NCBI GenBank assembly: GCA_963969495.1
Contig: OZ018321.1
Location: forward strand, 129,422,120 to 129,486,119
Reading direction: 5' to 3'
DNA length: 64,000 bases
DNA from: Ceratothoa steindachneri
Lineage: Eukaryota; Arthropoda; Malacostraca; Isopoda; Cymothoidae
The notes beneath the pieces are model-generated. The model was given only the letters and a program-made list of their open reading frames with translations. It was not told the origin of the DNA and made no database searches. The first letter of the stretch is position 1; the number at the start of each line of letters is the position of its first letter. The position numbers and the translations under genes were made by a program. Below, one piece after another: positions 36,516 to 46,355 of the stretch.

Positions 36516-36529
36516 TCCTCTAACTTGAC

Positions 36530-36722
36530 TTGTGATGAACAGGGGGAAAAAATCCACCGAGATATCGCAATAATGGAAAGTAGGTATCAAGGCTGCTTCA
36601 ACGAAAACGTGATGGGTGACTACTGCTGGTTCCTACAACGGGAGGATCCTTTATCCACGTAAAAGCGCAACAGCAAGAGTCTCATAAATTTTTGACGAAA
36701 TTTATAGTTAGGTGAGTACTAA
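36530..36722 (+). pseudogene. Uncharacterised CACTA-like transposon protein, C-terminal part
   Basis: After the LINE insertion the same protein continues: CDEQGEKIHRDIAIMESRYQ, GCFNENVMGDYCWFLQRED and a stop, then KRNSKSLINF. The block is collinear with the relic at 7110-7300 (LRDEQE...INERYQ). The D/E and H residues of DEQGExxHxDI could contribute to a catalytic site. Joining this with 31664-32960 restores the expected order of blocks, which shows that the LINE inserted inside the coding region. Confidence 0.82.
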
Positions 36723-36889
36723 CTCTTTTATATGTAATACATATCTTGTCTTAGTTTGCAAAAGGACGTACATAATGCCAAATATGGTGCCTCGATTCCA
36801 AACCTTTGTCCAGAAACGTCTCATTCTTCTCAACCTCGCAATAATTATATCATTAATTGATCCAAGGTAACAAAGTGAGCCAAATAGAT

Positions 36890-37023
36890 TAGTTGCATAA
36901 TTCAGGATCCTTACTTGCTAGGACAAATCCAAGCACAGATTTGGAATCAGCGCACCAAAATTAGCTGGATACAGTAACATTTACTCAAGTAGCAGAGACA
37001 AAGTTGAAATTTGTTGGCTAGTG
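36890..37023 (-). repeat. Right terminal inverted repeat of the CACTA-like element
   Basis: Reverse complement of the two-part left repeat at 30869-31290. Its outer end is CACTAGCCAACAAATTT on the minus strand, followed outward by the TTA duplication. Confidence 0.78.
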
Positions 37024-37640
37024 TTATTTACCAATGTACCAGTTATTGAAACTTGTGAATTTATTGTTAATGGTATATTTCCTAATCAAAACATCTTTGA
37101 AGGGTTAGACATAAAGCAGTTCCTAGATATACTCAAACTTGCGGTAGGAGATACCTTTTTTCTTTTTAATGACACTTTGTATAAACAAATAGCCGGCATG
37201 GCTATGGAGTCCTCTCTTGGCCTTATTTTTGCCAACCCTTTTTTATGTTATCATGAAAAAAACTGGATGGAAAACTGCCCAGAATCATTTAAACCTGTCA
37301 TATATAAACAGTATGTTGACGATTGCTATGACCTCTTCAGATAAAAAGAGCATGTCGTTCAGTTCCAGTTGAACATTAGTCCTATGATGAATTTTCATTT
37401 TTGGACGTACACATAACCCGCATTAATAATAATCACTTATCCACGTATGTATATCACAAACCTACCACCACACTACTTGTCACTAATTTCTACAGTTTTA
37501 CTTTCCTTAAATTTATGTATTCTACCATTTCTTGTAGACTTTTCCGTGCCTACAAAATATGCTCTAACTGGGCTTTTTTACACCAGGAACTTATTTACTT
37601 TAGAATCTTTTGTCGATTTAATGCTTCTTTCTTAAGTTCT
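37024..37640 (+). pseudogene. Penelope-like reverse transcriptase, C-terminal two-thirds
   Basis: Reads LFTNVPVIETCEFI, IAGMAMESSLGLIFANPF (motif B; usual GxAMGSPLGP), ENCPESFKPVIYKQYVDDCY (intact catalytic YVDD) and, after a stop at about 37342, FLDVHI- and HKPTTTLLVTNFYSF. The last block corresponds to the YRKPTxTxxYLxxxS motif. Frameshifts occur near 37400 and after 37500. Confidence 0.87.
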
Positions 37641-37868
37641 TGACAAAGGTTTTTTAGATAAATTATATAATAGCTCAAGTGGCAACATCTAGCCTGAGAA
37701 AACGGCTCTTTATTTAAAAATACCTTACATTGAGCCTATTACATCCAAATTGATAAATCAAAAACAGGCAGCGTTAGTTAAGAGATACCCACAATTTCAG
37801 TTTCATTTTATTTCCATTAACAATCTAATTAATAAGGCTTTTCTCAACCATAAAGGAAGCTCTCTAAA

Positions 37869-38195
37869 ATGCTTCGTTCCTCTTTGGTTTACCAATTCTT
37901 GTGTGCAGCCTGCCATGCCTGCTACGTGGGTACAACCACTTTCCAACTCCAATTGAGGATTAGTAACCATCGAGGTTTCTCCCATTATACTAACAGACCA
38001 TTAACTACGACTAAACTTTCTTCTATTCGAAACCATTCCATGTCTTGCAACACACAAATTTCTGAGACTGAATTCTCTAGTTTGGATTCATGTCCTAATA
38101 GTCATGATCTGGATATTTTGCAGTCTTTATACATTTCGAAACTCATCCTTAAACTCAACTGCCAACAGTCATCAACTCTCTTATTAATAATTTGA
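37869..38195 (+). pseudogene. GIY-YIG endonuclease domain, Penelope-like
   Basis: VYQFLCAACHACYVGTTTFQL gives the GIY-YIG core as VYQF...CYVGTT; the usual arginine after TT is phenylalanine here. Then RISNHRG, KLSSIRNHSMSC and DLDILQSLYISKL follow in the expected order. The altered YVGTTF site suggests loss of nuclease activity. Confidence 0.85.
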
Positions 38196-38561
38196 AATCC
38201 AACCAACTCTTCTCTTCCTACACAACCAACTAACATGCCACCAATAGCTACTTAAGTTTAATTTCCTCCGCATTCACCACAGTCTGCTCAGGAACACCTC
38301 CTATACAAGGACCTCTGCCTAGTAGGCCTATTTTCCAATTCTTATTAATTTACTTGTTTTTTGTGCGTTTGCCTTTGTTTTTGTACTTTTTTCTCTAATT
38401 TTTGTCCAATTAACTGTTATACTTTAAGTGTGCTTTTTAATATTTATTCTATAATTTGTAAAGTTGACAGAATACTCTGTTGATGATGTACACAGTTGAT
38501 GTAAGAAACGTTCAGATATCTCTATTATATGTTCCAATTGGTCGTGTTGGCTTTACTCTTC

Positions 38562-38563
<2 letters not shown>

Positions 38564-38601
<38 letters not shown>
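38564..38601. repeat. (TA)n microsatellite
   Basis: 38 bp of TA, left border of the SINE-like cluster. Confidence 0.95.
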
Positions 38602-38604
<3 letters not shown>

Positions 38605-38985
38605 AAGGCCCAAGGACATGAATATTGGTAACACTACACGGAAAAACACCTAGGAGAATATCACATAAAACAATAAAAGCTTAAGAAGGAAAATTGGAGA
38701 TGTAAAGATCAGAAAGATAGGACAAACTATTTTAACCAATATATGAAAATAAATAAAAAAGTTTGATTTGAACCTGTGTCATTAAGCGCTCATCGCTTAT
38801 ATGACCAAGACGCTGATCGCCAGAGCTACCATCCTCAACCCCCAAAAAGGTTGATTCAAGAAGCCTTTTGAACAATGAAGTGTAGGTTTTTTATCCAGTG
38901 AGAGACAAGACAAGTGTTTTTAGTAAGAGGGGGTACGGGCTTATTTTGTAATTAATTGAAAATCATATGACACGTTATTTATAGA
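38602..38985 (-). mobile_element. tRNA-like SINE copy, inverted
   Basis: The minus-strand sequence matches the direct copy at 39190-39603 along its length. It includes a tRNA-like region with A-box-like TAGCTCTGGCG (38829 back to 38819) and B-box GGTTCAAATC (38775 back to 38766), about 44 nt apart as in pol III promoters. Confidence 0.65.
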
Positions 38986-39189
38986 TGAGCGCTTAATGAC
39001 ACAGGTTCAAATCCAACTTCTTTCTTTATTCTCATATACCGGTTAAAATAGTTTGTCCTAACTTTCCGTTCTCTACATCTCCAATTTTCCTTCTTAAGCT
39101 TTTATTGGTTCATATGATATTCTCGTAAGTGTTTTTCCTGGTTTTGTCACCAATTTTAATTTTCTTGGGCCTTTAAATACATCTATAAA
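38986..39189 (+). mobile_element. tRNA-like SINE copy, 5'-truncated, direct
   Basis: Begins within the tRNA-like part (GAGCGCTTAATGACACAGG), has the B box GGTTCAAATC at 39004-39013 and the full 3' tail, and joins the next direct copy at ATCTATAAATCATGTGTC. Confidence 0.65.
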
Positions 39190-39599
39190 TCATGTGTCAT
39201 GTGAATTCTAATTTATTACAAAATAAGCCCTACCCCCTTCTACTAGAAAAACACTTGTCTTGTCTCTCACTAGATAAAAACCTTGACTTCGTTATACAAA
39301 AGGTTTCTTGAATCAACCTTTTTGGGGGTTGAGGTTAGTAGCTCTGGCGATCAGCGTCTTGATCATATAAGCGATCAGCGCTTAATGACACAGGTTCAAA
39401 TCTAAATTCTATATTTATTTTCATATAAAGGTTAAAATAGTTTGTCCTATCTTTCCGTTCTCTACATCTCCAATTTTCCTTCTTAAGCTTTTATTGGTTC
39501 ATGTGATATTCTCCTAAGTGTTTTTCCTAGTTGTGTTACCAATTTTAATTTCCTTGGCCCTTTAAATACATCTATAAATCACGTGTCATGTGATTTTCA

Positions 39600-39603
<4 letters not shown>
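39190..39603 (+). mobile_element. tRNA-like SINE copy, full, direct
   Basis: A roughly 400-bp unit starting CATGTGTCATGTGA. A-box-like TAGCTCTGGCG is at 39339-39349 and B-box GGTTCAAATC at 39393-39402. Its tail is TTAAATACATCTATAAATCA, after which the start of the unit (CACGTGTCATGTGATT) repeats, so the copies are arranged head-to-tail. Pol III promoter assignment is inferred from the boxes alone. Confidence 0.68.

Positions 39604-39648
<45 letters not shown>
39603..39648. repeat. (TA)n microsatellite
   Basis: About 46 bp, right border of the SINE-like cluster. Confidence 0.95.
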
Positions 39649-39650
<2 letters not shown>

Positions 39651-39682
39651 AATATATAACATAACGAGGGGGGGATTGCGCG

Positions 39683-40175
39683 TTGCCAGGCGTATGTATA
39701 CACCTTTTAAGAATGAATAATAAGGTTGCATTCATGGTTTCCAAAATATACAAAATAATTACCATGTTAGGATCAAAGACAACATTTAATGGTTTGGAGG
39801 AAGAGGGAGGCGACGCCACTCTTCCATTTCTAGATGTGAAACTACACACGACCGACGAAGGCTTGAAATTCTCCATCTACACTAAGCCAACCAAAAAAGA
39901 TGACTTTGTCCACTACCTGTTGGCCATGATTCTCGGACAAAAATGGGCATCGTCAATGAGCTCTTTCTGCGCGCATGGAGGATTTGCAGCCAAGACTTAC
40001 CCTCACAGGAAGAGATGCACACCCAAGACTCCTTCCAGACGCTGGGGTACCCTTTAGCTTTCATCAAGAGGGCAAGGAGCAAGCCCATTAACATCGGCCA
40101 GTGTAGTAAATCATCAGGCGACCCCGCCCAGGATTTAGGCAAACAGAAGTGTGATGTGCCGAAGACTTGACCCGT
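39683..40175 (+). pseudogene. Penelope-like reverse transcriptase fragment
   Basis: DATLPFLDVKLHTTDEGL and FSIYTKPTKKDDFVHYL match the post-catalytic region of Penelope-type RTs (LPFLDV...YRKPTxT). One base out of frame, NELFLRAWRICSQDLPSQEE and DSFQTLGYPLAFIKRARSKP continue with the typical 'RALRICS...L..LGYP..FI..A' block. Only this internal slice of the RT is present, and a non-LTR element starts at its 3' side (about 40180). Confidence 0.75.
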
Positions 40176-40252
40176 AGATCGGCCAGCATGCAAAAGGAGA
40201 GATAAAAAGCGAAATTAAGAGGAACCAACAGTGGGCAAATGTAAGCGAGGTC

Positions 40253-40637
40253 GTGAAATTCAGGAACAGAAGGGACAGCACGGAGTACAATCACGTGTTC
40301 AAAATTATCTTTGGTGATACCTCAATGGCAACAAAGGCGAAGGAGAGCGGGTTACTGCCCTTCAATAAAAATGAGCGGGGAACAAATAGAGAGAGAGGAA
40401 TTTACATCAGTACAAATTTGCTTCAGGTGCTTTAAGCTAGAACAACAGTCCACTAAAGAATTCCAGGAGGAGAAATTAACCTGCTCTAGATCCAGTAGTA
40501 AAGCACATGGCTGGCGAGAATGTCCGGCAGCCAAAGAAAAAGGCCCAAACTGTAGGCAAAAGCACGGGGCAATGGCTATGTCTTGCCCAAAGAAAAAGGA
40601 TATTTTAAAAAGGATAGCGGAGGAGAAAAAGGGGTAG
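40253..40637 (+). pseudogene. Copy A ORF1, zinc-knuckle protein
   Basis: Two overlapping frames give FKIIFGDTSMATKAKESGLL, then QIEREEFTSVQICFRCFKLE and a zinc-knuckle region: CFRCFKLEQQSTKEF, SSKAHGWRECPAAKEKGPNC and KHGAMAMSCPKKKDIL. Some knuckle cysteines or histidines are lost (for example HxxxxC replaced by QxxxxF). This is the nucleic-acid binding, gag-like protein of the element. A frameshift near 40390 breaks it. Confidence 0.85.
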
Positions 40638-40659
40638 GGAATTAGTAGGGCTAATACCT

Positions 40660-41600
40660 CCTAAGCCACTCTCGCAAAGACCATAGAATATGCCACCCAA
40701 AGACTTACCTTAAGGTTGGTAACAAGAACTCCACTCCCGCAAAGACCATAGAATATGCCGCACCAAAGACTTACCTGAAGGTTGGTAATAAGAACTCCAC
40801 CAAGATCCTCACGGGCATTTTTTACGCTCACGTGAGGAACCTCACCAACCCGTGCTGTTTCGCAATTGATCTTAATACCATGCTCAAAAAGAATCGACTC
40901 GAAGAAATGTGGTTCCCGGAAAACCCTCCATCGGGGGACGTTTTACAATTGCATTTCCAACTCAAGGAAGAAGCCCCAGCGACGCCGTTTCCAGCAAATG
41001 AAGAAACACTGGAAGATAAAGAACCCTAGGAAACATCTCAAGCCCCTCAAAAACCCCAAAATAAAGACCCGAGAATAGAGGTCAGAAGGAAACGGAAGAA
41101 ACAGGATCAAAAAGCTTTCAGGAGACTAAAGCAGGCTAAGGGTAATCTCTTAAGCTCCGCGTCCTCCTCTGAAGACGAAGAACAGGCCCAAACCCCCAAA
41201 GAAACAAAGAGATCGAGGAGAAAAAGTAGGGGAAATGCTCCCCAACAAAGCATGGAATATGATGGAGAAGATCTAAAATTAGAGTTCTACAGAACTGACC
41301 TGACCCTATTCCCAGCCAACCCCAGCATAAGGGAGATTGTTGAAGGGGTAAAGACGAGTCATCGAAATTGGACATACGATGGGCAGGCACAAGAAGCAGC
41401 AGTAGACGAGGTGCTCATGGCAGTGAAGATAAAATGGCATAGAAACTCCTGCCTCACCATAAGTAAAGCAAAGTACAATAAAATAAAAAAACGAAAAAAG
41501 GAGACGTGACAAAAAGTAAAGGGAATACACACTCACATAAACCACAAACACATTAAACAAATAAAACATATAAAACACAAACAACACATTAAAAATACTC
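40660..41600 (+). pseudogene. Copy A, remainder of ORF1 and linker
   Basis: A 60-bp duplication (CTCGCAAAGACCATAGAATATGCC at 40671 and again at 40735) is followed by a frame with LTNPCCFAIDLNTMLKKNRLEEM, a region also seen in copy C (50860-50950, NELSTMLEKNGLKKMWF). A charged stretch (KRRRRNGRNR-like) and an acidic/basic C-terminus (41252-41509) end before the endonuclease. Confidence 0.7.
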
Positions 41601-41604
41601 ACAC

Positions 41605-42345
41605 TAAACACTAACGGATGGGAAGGGAAATCCATTCCCTACGGAAACATATTCTTTAGGGATACATATTTCAGAACACGGTGTAAACACAGAAATTAAC
41701 ACAATAAAAATACCAATTTACGCTGTGATCACAAAAAATCATACACAAGATCGTTACGACGGCGCAGCCATCGCGATTAGAAAAAACATCACATACAAAA
41801 CACTACCAGACTTAGAAAAATCATTTGTGGCTGTCGAAATCCCAACCCTGGTGAGATGCCTTACTATGGCAGCGGTCTATCAACCGCCCCACCATAATTA
41901 CCTGCCGATTCCCAACTTCTTTAACATCTTCGGGCGCGGAAAAAATCTCATTACTGGGTGGAGACCTAAACTCCAGATGCACAGCGACTGGTTGCGGTCA
42001 CAACGACCAAAGGGAAAGGAATCTGGAAATACTCTTCGAGAGAGACAGACTCCAGAGAGTAGGACCGGATTTTCCAACCTACCTAACGCATCGTTAGGCA
42101 ACCAAGCCGGATATAGTGTTAGCGAGCGTTAACTTCCCATTTAAAATCAGCAATGAGCCCGGACCTGTGGTACCGAGCGACCACATCCCGATACTTACAA
42201 CAATCTCGCTTGCTCCTATTCTCAAGCCCATCCCACTTAGGAAAAGTATTCGAAAGCTAACTAGGAGCTATATAGAGAGATACTCAGCAAATATTAACCA
42301 GCTGATCTGGGAGATGCAAAGAGGAGATAAACTCCATCACTAATC
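41605..42345 (+). pseudogene. Copy A endonuclease (EEP type)
   Basis: TLNTNGWEGKSIPYGNI in one frame (41605-41655) starts the domain. Then DRYDGAAIAIRKNI, KSFVAVEIP, MAAVYQPPHHNYLPIPNFFN, GGDLNSRCTATGC (second frame, about 41955-41995), KPDIVLASVNFPF (third frame, 42103-42140) and VVPSDHIPIL (catalytic SDH). All major endonuclease motifs are present but spread over three frames. Confidence 0.85.
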
Positions 42346-42504
42346 TTCCTATTCAAGCCTATGAGAGATGCTTCCCATGGATCTCCTATAATCCTCTAAC
42401 AACCTAGGTGGAGGAACGAGATAAAGGGAAATCACTCGGAAACATAGAGGAATATACGAGGAAAAATAGGCAGGACAGGCCCAAATCGGAAAAGGACAGC
42501 CAGA

Positions 42505-43950
42505 ATGAGACAGCTAAGCGAGGAACTAAAACACATAATCACAGAGAAACAGAAGGAGATCTGGAATGATATTATTGGTAGGCTGAACGGGGAGGACAGT
42601 CTAGTAAGGTTTTGGAACAGCATCCGAAGACTTAGGGGACTGCCCACCAAAACCAGAACACAGTTAAAAGACGGAGATGAGACCATTGAGAATCCAGAGT
42701 CTCTCGAAATAAGATTCAGGACGAACTGAAACAGATTTTCGTTATAATCCCTGAGGAGAACGACGACTTCGACCAAGACTTTAAAGACCAACTGCCCGAT
42801 GATCTCAGCACAGTGATACATAGAACTCACCCGCACCCGCAAGTATCTCAGGAAAGAGAGATGGTTGGCCACGGGTGCTTAATCACCTTGAAAGAGACCA
42901 TAAACACCATAAGGTCCTTCAAGGGCACCAGGCTGGTCTGGGATCACGAGAAACAACATCGTGAATGCCTCAAGGCAAATTATACAGGGACTGGCTAACA
43001 CCATGAATGCCGCCCTGAATACAGGCTACTTTGCTGACGGGTACAAGATGGCTAAAATCATCTTCATCCCCAAAAGAAACAAGCTCCCAGACCAGGTGGC
43101 TAACTATCGCCCGATCTCTCTTCTGGAGATGTACGACAAAATCTTTGAAAAGATTATAGATAATAGGCTACAAGCTCAACTGAGCGAGTTAGGAGCACAT
43201 AATCCCCAACAACACGGGTTCCGCAAAAAAGTGGCACAGAATCAGCCCTGGCGCTCCTAACAGAAAAAGTAGCCTATTGCCGAGCGAATGGGTACTATGT
43301 AAATATTATTATTGAGGGACATGCAGAAGGCCTAAGATAAAGTCTGGCTGGAAGGACTTCAATACAAGATCCTGAACCTCCAGCTAGACCCACTCCTGGA
43401 AAGGATCCTTTGTGACTTTGTCATGGACAGAAAGGCATGTCTCATGATCGAAGGATACAAAGGACCTGAATTCGAACACAAGGCGGGCGTTCCCCAGGAA
43501 AATTGCCTGAGCCCTCTGCCTTACTTGGTCTTTACCATAGACCTCTGAACTCCGGTGCACAGACACACAATTTATCTACAATTCGCAGATGACGTCACTT
43601 AGATCTTCTCGTGCCCGGTAAAGAAAGCAAGGGATCAGGCAATGCGCACAATAGCGGAAATCAAAAATATCAACCGGTACGAGAGATGATGGAATATTAG
43701 AACAAATGGGGACGAGTTCAAAATCGTCCCACTGAGCCGCAGGTTGACGTGGCCCATCATCATCGATGGGAGGTGATACAGCTACTCTGCCGAAGGCACT
43801 GTCCTGGGCCTAAAGATCTCCGGCCACGGATACTCGAGACACTACACGGAGTAGTGACTCAAGCGGCCAGCAAGACCTTAATGAGAAAACTCCAACGTGT
43901 TCAAAACTACGCATCCCTACTAATTAACAAAGCCAAAAGGCGTGACTAAC
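42505..43950 (+). pseudogene. Copy A reverse transcriptase and C-terminus
   Basis: MNAALNTGYFADGYKMAKII and FIPKRNKLPDQVANYRPISL (RT motif 1), then LLERILCDFVMDRKACLMIE, HKAGVPQENCLSPLPYLVFT (motif B, usual GVPQGSCLSPTLY), LQFADDVT (catalytic box FADD, 43577-43600) and GTVLGLKISGHGY. Stops and frameshifts occur at about 43259, 43336 and 43546. The final part (TLMRKLQRVQNYASLLINKA) is the usual C-terminal region after the RT. Confidence 0.85.
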
Positions 43951-44399
43951 AACGGCAAAGGGATCTTCAGAAGGGGAAAAACTGGCCCCTATTAATATCA
44001 TTACCGAAAAATTAGATACAAAGGTCTGGTCAACCCTTACGAATGTTTTCATTCCGAAATTACATGGAACTGGTGGCAGACTTAATATACCTGCACGACC
44101 CCGGGAGAAAACTTCCCGTCGTAGCCAGTTTACAAGTACTAAAATATGCTCTCAGGAAAACATAGCATCACTGTACTAATAACAGGAACATTAAAAACTA
44201 ACGCAGTACAACCGAAACCCAAACAGATAACAACACACTAAAACAACATAAGATAAATCGCTGAGCTAAAAGCTATAAAAGGCTTAAATGCTCAACAGAA
44301 ATCAACCCTAAAATAAGTACACTAACAATAAGAAGAACACGATAACACCACATAAAGAAACAAAATATAAACACAACTTTTCAAAAACAAGATAAAAAG

Positions 44400-45060
44400 G
44401 AAAAATCTAAAGAAAAGCATAAAGTGATATCCTCCTACTAGGGCAAAATACCCCCTCCCCACTCTAAATTTCACCCACCTTTATCTAGTACTATCCCACC
44501 ATCTACTAAATTGAGTATACCATCTTGTGTGAAACTGACTTACTCAGTATGTACACTTGCTCTCTCGCTGCGAACTGGTAAAGGCTATCTCAGGTAAAAG
44601 AAGAAAGGTTATAGGCAGGACGAAAAAAATGCCTTTCTCAAGAAAACTTCTAAGAAAAAATATATGCTCTCCTGGGGCTGATTGAAGATTCCTCCTGTTC
44701 CTCTTGAGCGAATTGACCCCACCCGAAGGGGTTGTTCTTCATTATTCTAAATTCTTGGCTCTTTATTCATACTTTTTACTTCAAACCTACTTCTTGCTAG
44801 CACTACATAAAATGGTCACCGGCAAGGTCTGAGTTGCAGTTAGTAGTAAGGTATATTGAACCACTGCAGGAGACACCCTTTGTAAGCCAGAACCCAACTG
44901 TGGACCGCTGTTAGAGCTAGGCCCAGGTAGGTAAGGTTAACCAAGTAGAGTGCGAAAGTTGGAAGGTAGGCGAGATAGAACTAGAACAGATAGAGGGGCT
45001 CCTCCCAATAGTGGAGACTGGATAAATTCTCCACAGCTGAAGATCGACAGAAGATCACCT
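44400..45060 (+). other. 5' region of copy B, non-coding
   Basis: Contains mixed GC content and repeated AAGGTAAGGT/AGTAGAGT-type motifs before the first ORF1 frame at 45092. Could be the 5' UTR/internal promoter of copy B; no defined element end was identified. Confidence 0.45.
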
Positions 45061-45091
45061 CTCTTCGGCGAGGGGACGACTCCTAAGGAAG

Positions 45092-46310
45092 ATGGACCTA
45101 CCGAACTTCAAAAGGCTTCCCCTTAAACTCATACTCAGCGGAAGGAAAAGATCACCACAAAAAGTAGTGCAATGCATTTTTACTGATCTGGAAATAACAC
45201 TAATCAAATATATTGAGACACCCTCTGGTTTCACAGTTATTTGCCCAGAAAATAAAGATATAGAGCAGCAACTTTCATTGGCTGGGAGCATTACTTTAAG
45301 GAAATTGGATTTGTAAGCAAGAGTATTCCCACAAATCACAGCTAACAAAAGTATCATCTGACGGAAAATCGAGTGCTGAGTAGGAGAGCAATCATGCTAA
45401 GAAATAAAAGAACTACAGGAGAGGCAGAAATAGATCACGATAAAAAAGTTGTCAAATTTAAAGGTCACACTCACGTTTTTAAGGTCATGGGCAAATCTAC
45501 TGAAATGGCTTCAAGGATCATCGAACAAGGAATTCTCGCTTTCAACATGAGAATCGCATCTGCCCACATACAAAGAGACGTCTTTATAAGCATACATATA
45601 TGCTTCAGATGTTTTGCGATAGAGGAACATACGACTCAAAATTCTTCCCCCATAAGACCTAATCATCTATTGTGAATGTCGAACTGAAGGCCATTCTTGG
45701 CGTTACTGCAACAGCACAGATAAAATAGTCATTAACTGCCAAGGGGGACAGAGAACTATGGCCATGATCCGTCCCAGAAGAAGAGAAATTATAAAGAGAA
45801 AAGAAACAGAGTCAAGCAGAAAAAAACGCTAACGTAAATAGAAACTCATACGAATCAATGGCAAAAAGTGACCAACAAGGACAGACAAGACAGAGAAATT
45901 TGGATGGTACTCTCAACGGGAAAATACTTACTTGTATATTACATGCCCACGTGATGAACATGGTTAAGCCTGGAAGTCGACTCATCGGCCATTTTAAAAA
46001 TCAAAGTCACAGAAAAGACAAATCATGAGTTAATCCAAGAGGTGAAAGGAAAACAACAGGCAGCAGAAACAGAAGAGGACACAAACAACGATGACTCAGA
46101 AACTGAAAATATCTCCGATGACACAGAGCAAGAGTGCACACGGGTTACCCGCAGGAAAGCCTAAAGATCTAACAGATCTAAATCACTAAGTAAAAAGGGT
46201 CCATCACCCCGAGTTGAATTACCAGAAGGGCCCTCGAACGCTACCAGCAGAGGGACAACTCAAGAGAAACGAAAGAAGAACCTGTAAAAGAAGAAGAAAC
46301 ACCGATAACT
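45092..46310 (+). pseudogene. Copy B ORF1, zinc-knuckle protein
   Basis: N-terminal frame MDLPNFKRLPLKLILSGRKR (45092-45316). The next frame is 45373-45675 with KKVVKFKGHTHVFKVMGKST, MASRIIEQGILAFNMRIAS, FISIHICFRCFAIEEHTTQ. Then, one base out, CECRTEGHSWRYCNS and INCQGGQRTMAMIRPRRREI are the remaining zinc-knuckle motifs (about 45676-45790). An acidic and basic tail (about 46070-46260) follows. Confidence 0.8.
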
Positions 46311-46355
46311 TAACAGATAAGATACACAAAACGGAAAACGGATAAACGAACGGAA

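Larger units (their letters stand above)
32961..36518 (-). mobile_element. Two adjacent CR1/L2-like LINE copies inserted in the transposon
   Basis: The minus strand carries a nearly complete element (about 36155 to 32963): 5' region, endonuclease, pre-RT, RT and 3' end finishing in an (ATT)n-type microsatellite at 32964-32990. Directly upstream of it (36515-36185) lies a second partial copy in the same orientation with a large internal deletion. Both copies begin with the same GATAGGGAC...CTTCTTTCCCCACTATG block. The left junction CATCTAA and right junction CTCTAAC suggest a short target duplication (TCTAA). Confidence 0.82.
30869..37023 (+). mobile_element. DNA transposon with CACTAG termini and TTA duplication (CACTA-like), nested insertions inside
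   Basis: The left end CACTAGCCAACAAATTT (30869) and right end AAATTTGTTGGCTAGTG (ending 37023) are inverted repeats. The similarity extends at least 55 bp inward (TTTGTCTCTGCTACTTGAG in both) and resumes further in. Each end is flanked by TTA (30866-30868; 37024-37026), a 3-bp target duplication. CACTA ends plus 3-bp duplication are the hallmark of EnSpm/CACTA elements. The unit encodes the broken uncharacterised protein (31664-36722), whose N- and C-terminal parts lie on either side of an inserted CR1/L2-like LINE. A roughly 270-bp insertion splits the left inverted repeat. Total length minus the insertions would be roughly 2.3 kb. Confidence 0.8.
37024..38530 (+). mobile_element. Penelope-like retroelement fragment
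   Basis: Starts at the transposon boundary inside an RT (LFTNVPV motif) and runs through the RT, the GIY-YIG domain and an AT-rich tail with TTGATGATGT...AAGAAACGTTC at about 38478-38513, near (TA)n. The 5' end is missing. A different family from the 26.8-30.0 kb element. Confidence 0.87.
40180..44400 (+). mobile_element. Jockey-like non-LTR retrotransposon, copy A
   Basis: Order ORF1 (zinc-knuckle), endonuclease, reverse transcriptase, C-terminal domain, A-rich 3' region (44180-44430) on the plus strand. 5'-truncated relative to copies B and C. No RNase H domain seen. First in a run of five same-strand, same-family copies. Confidence 0.85.

Noticed and set aside
38763..38835. A functional tRNA gene
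   Set aside because: Has a B box and an approximate A box but no convincing cloverleaf stems, and the sequence repeats three times with a long shared tail, as in a SINE.
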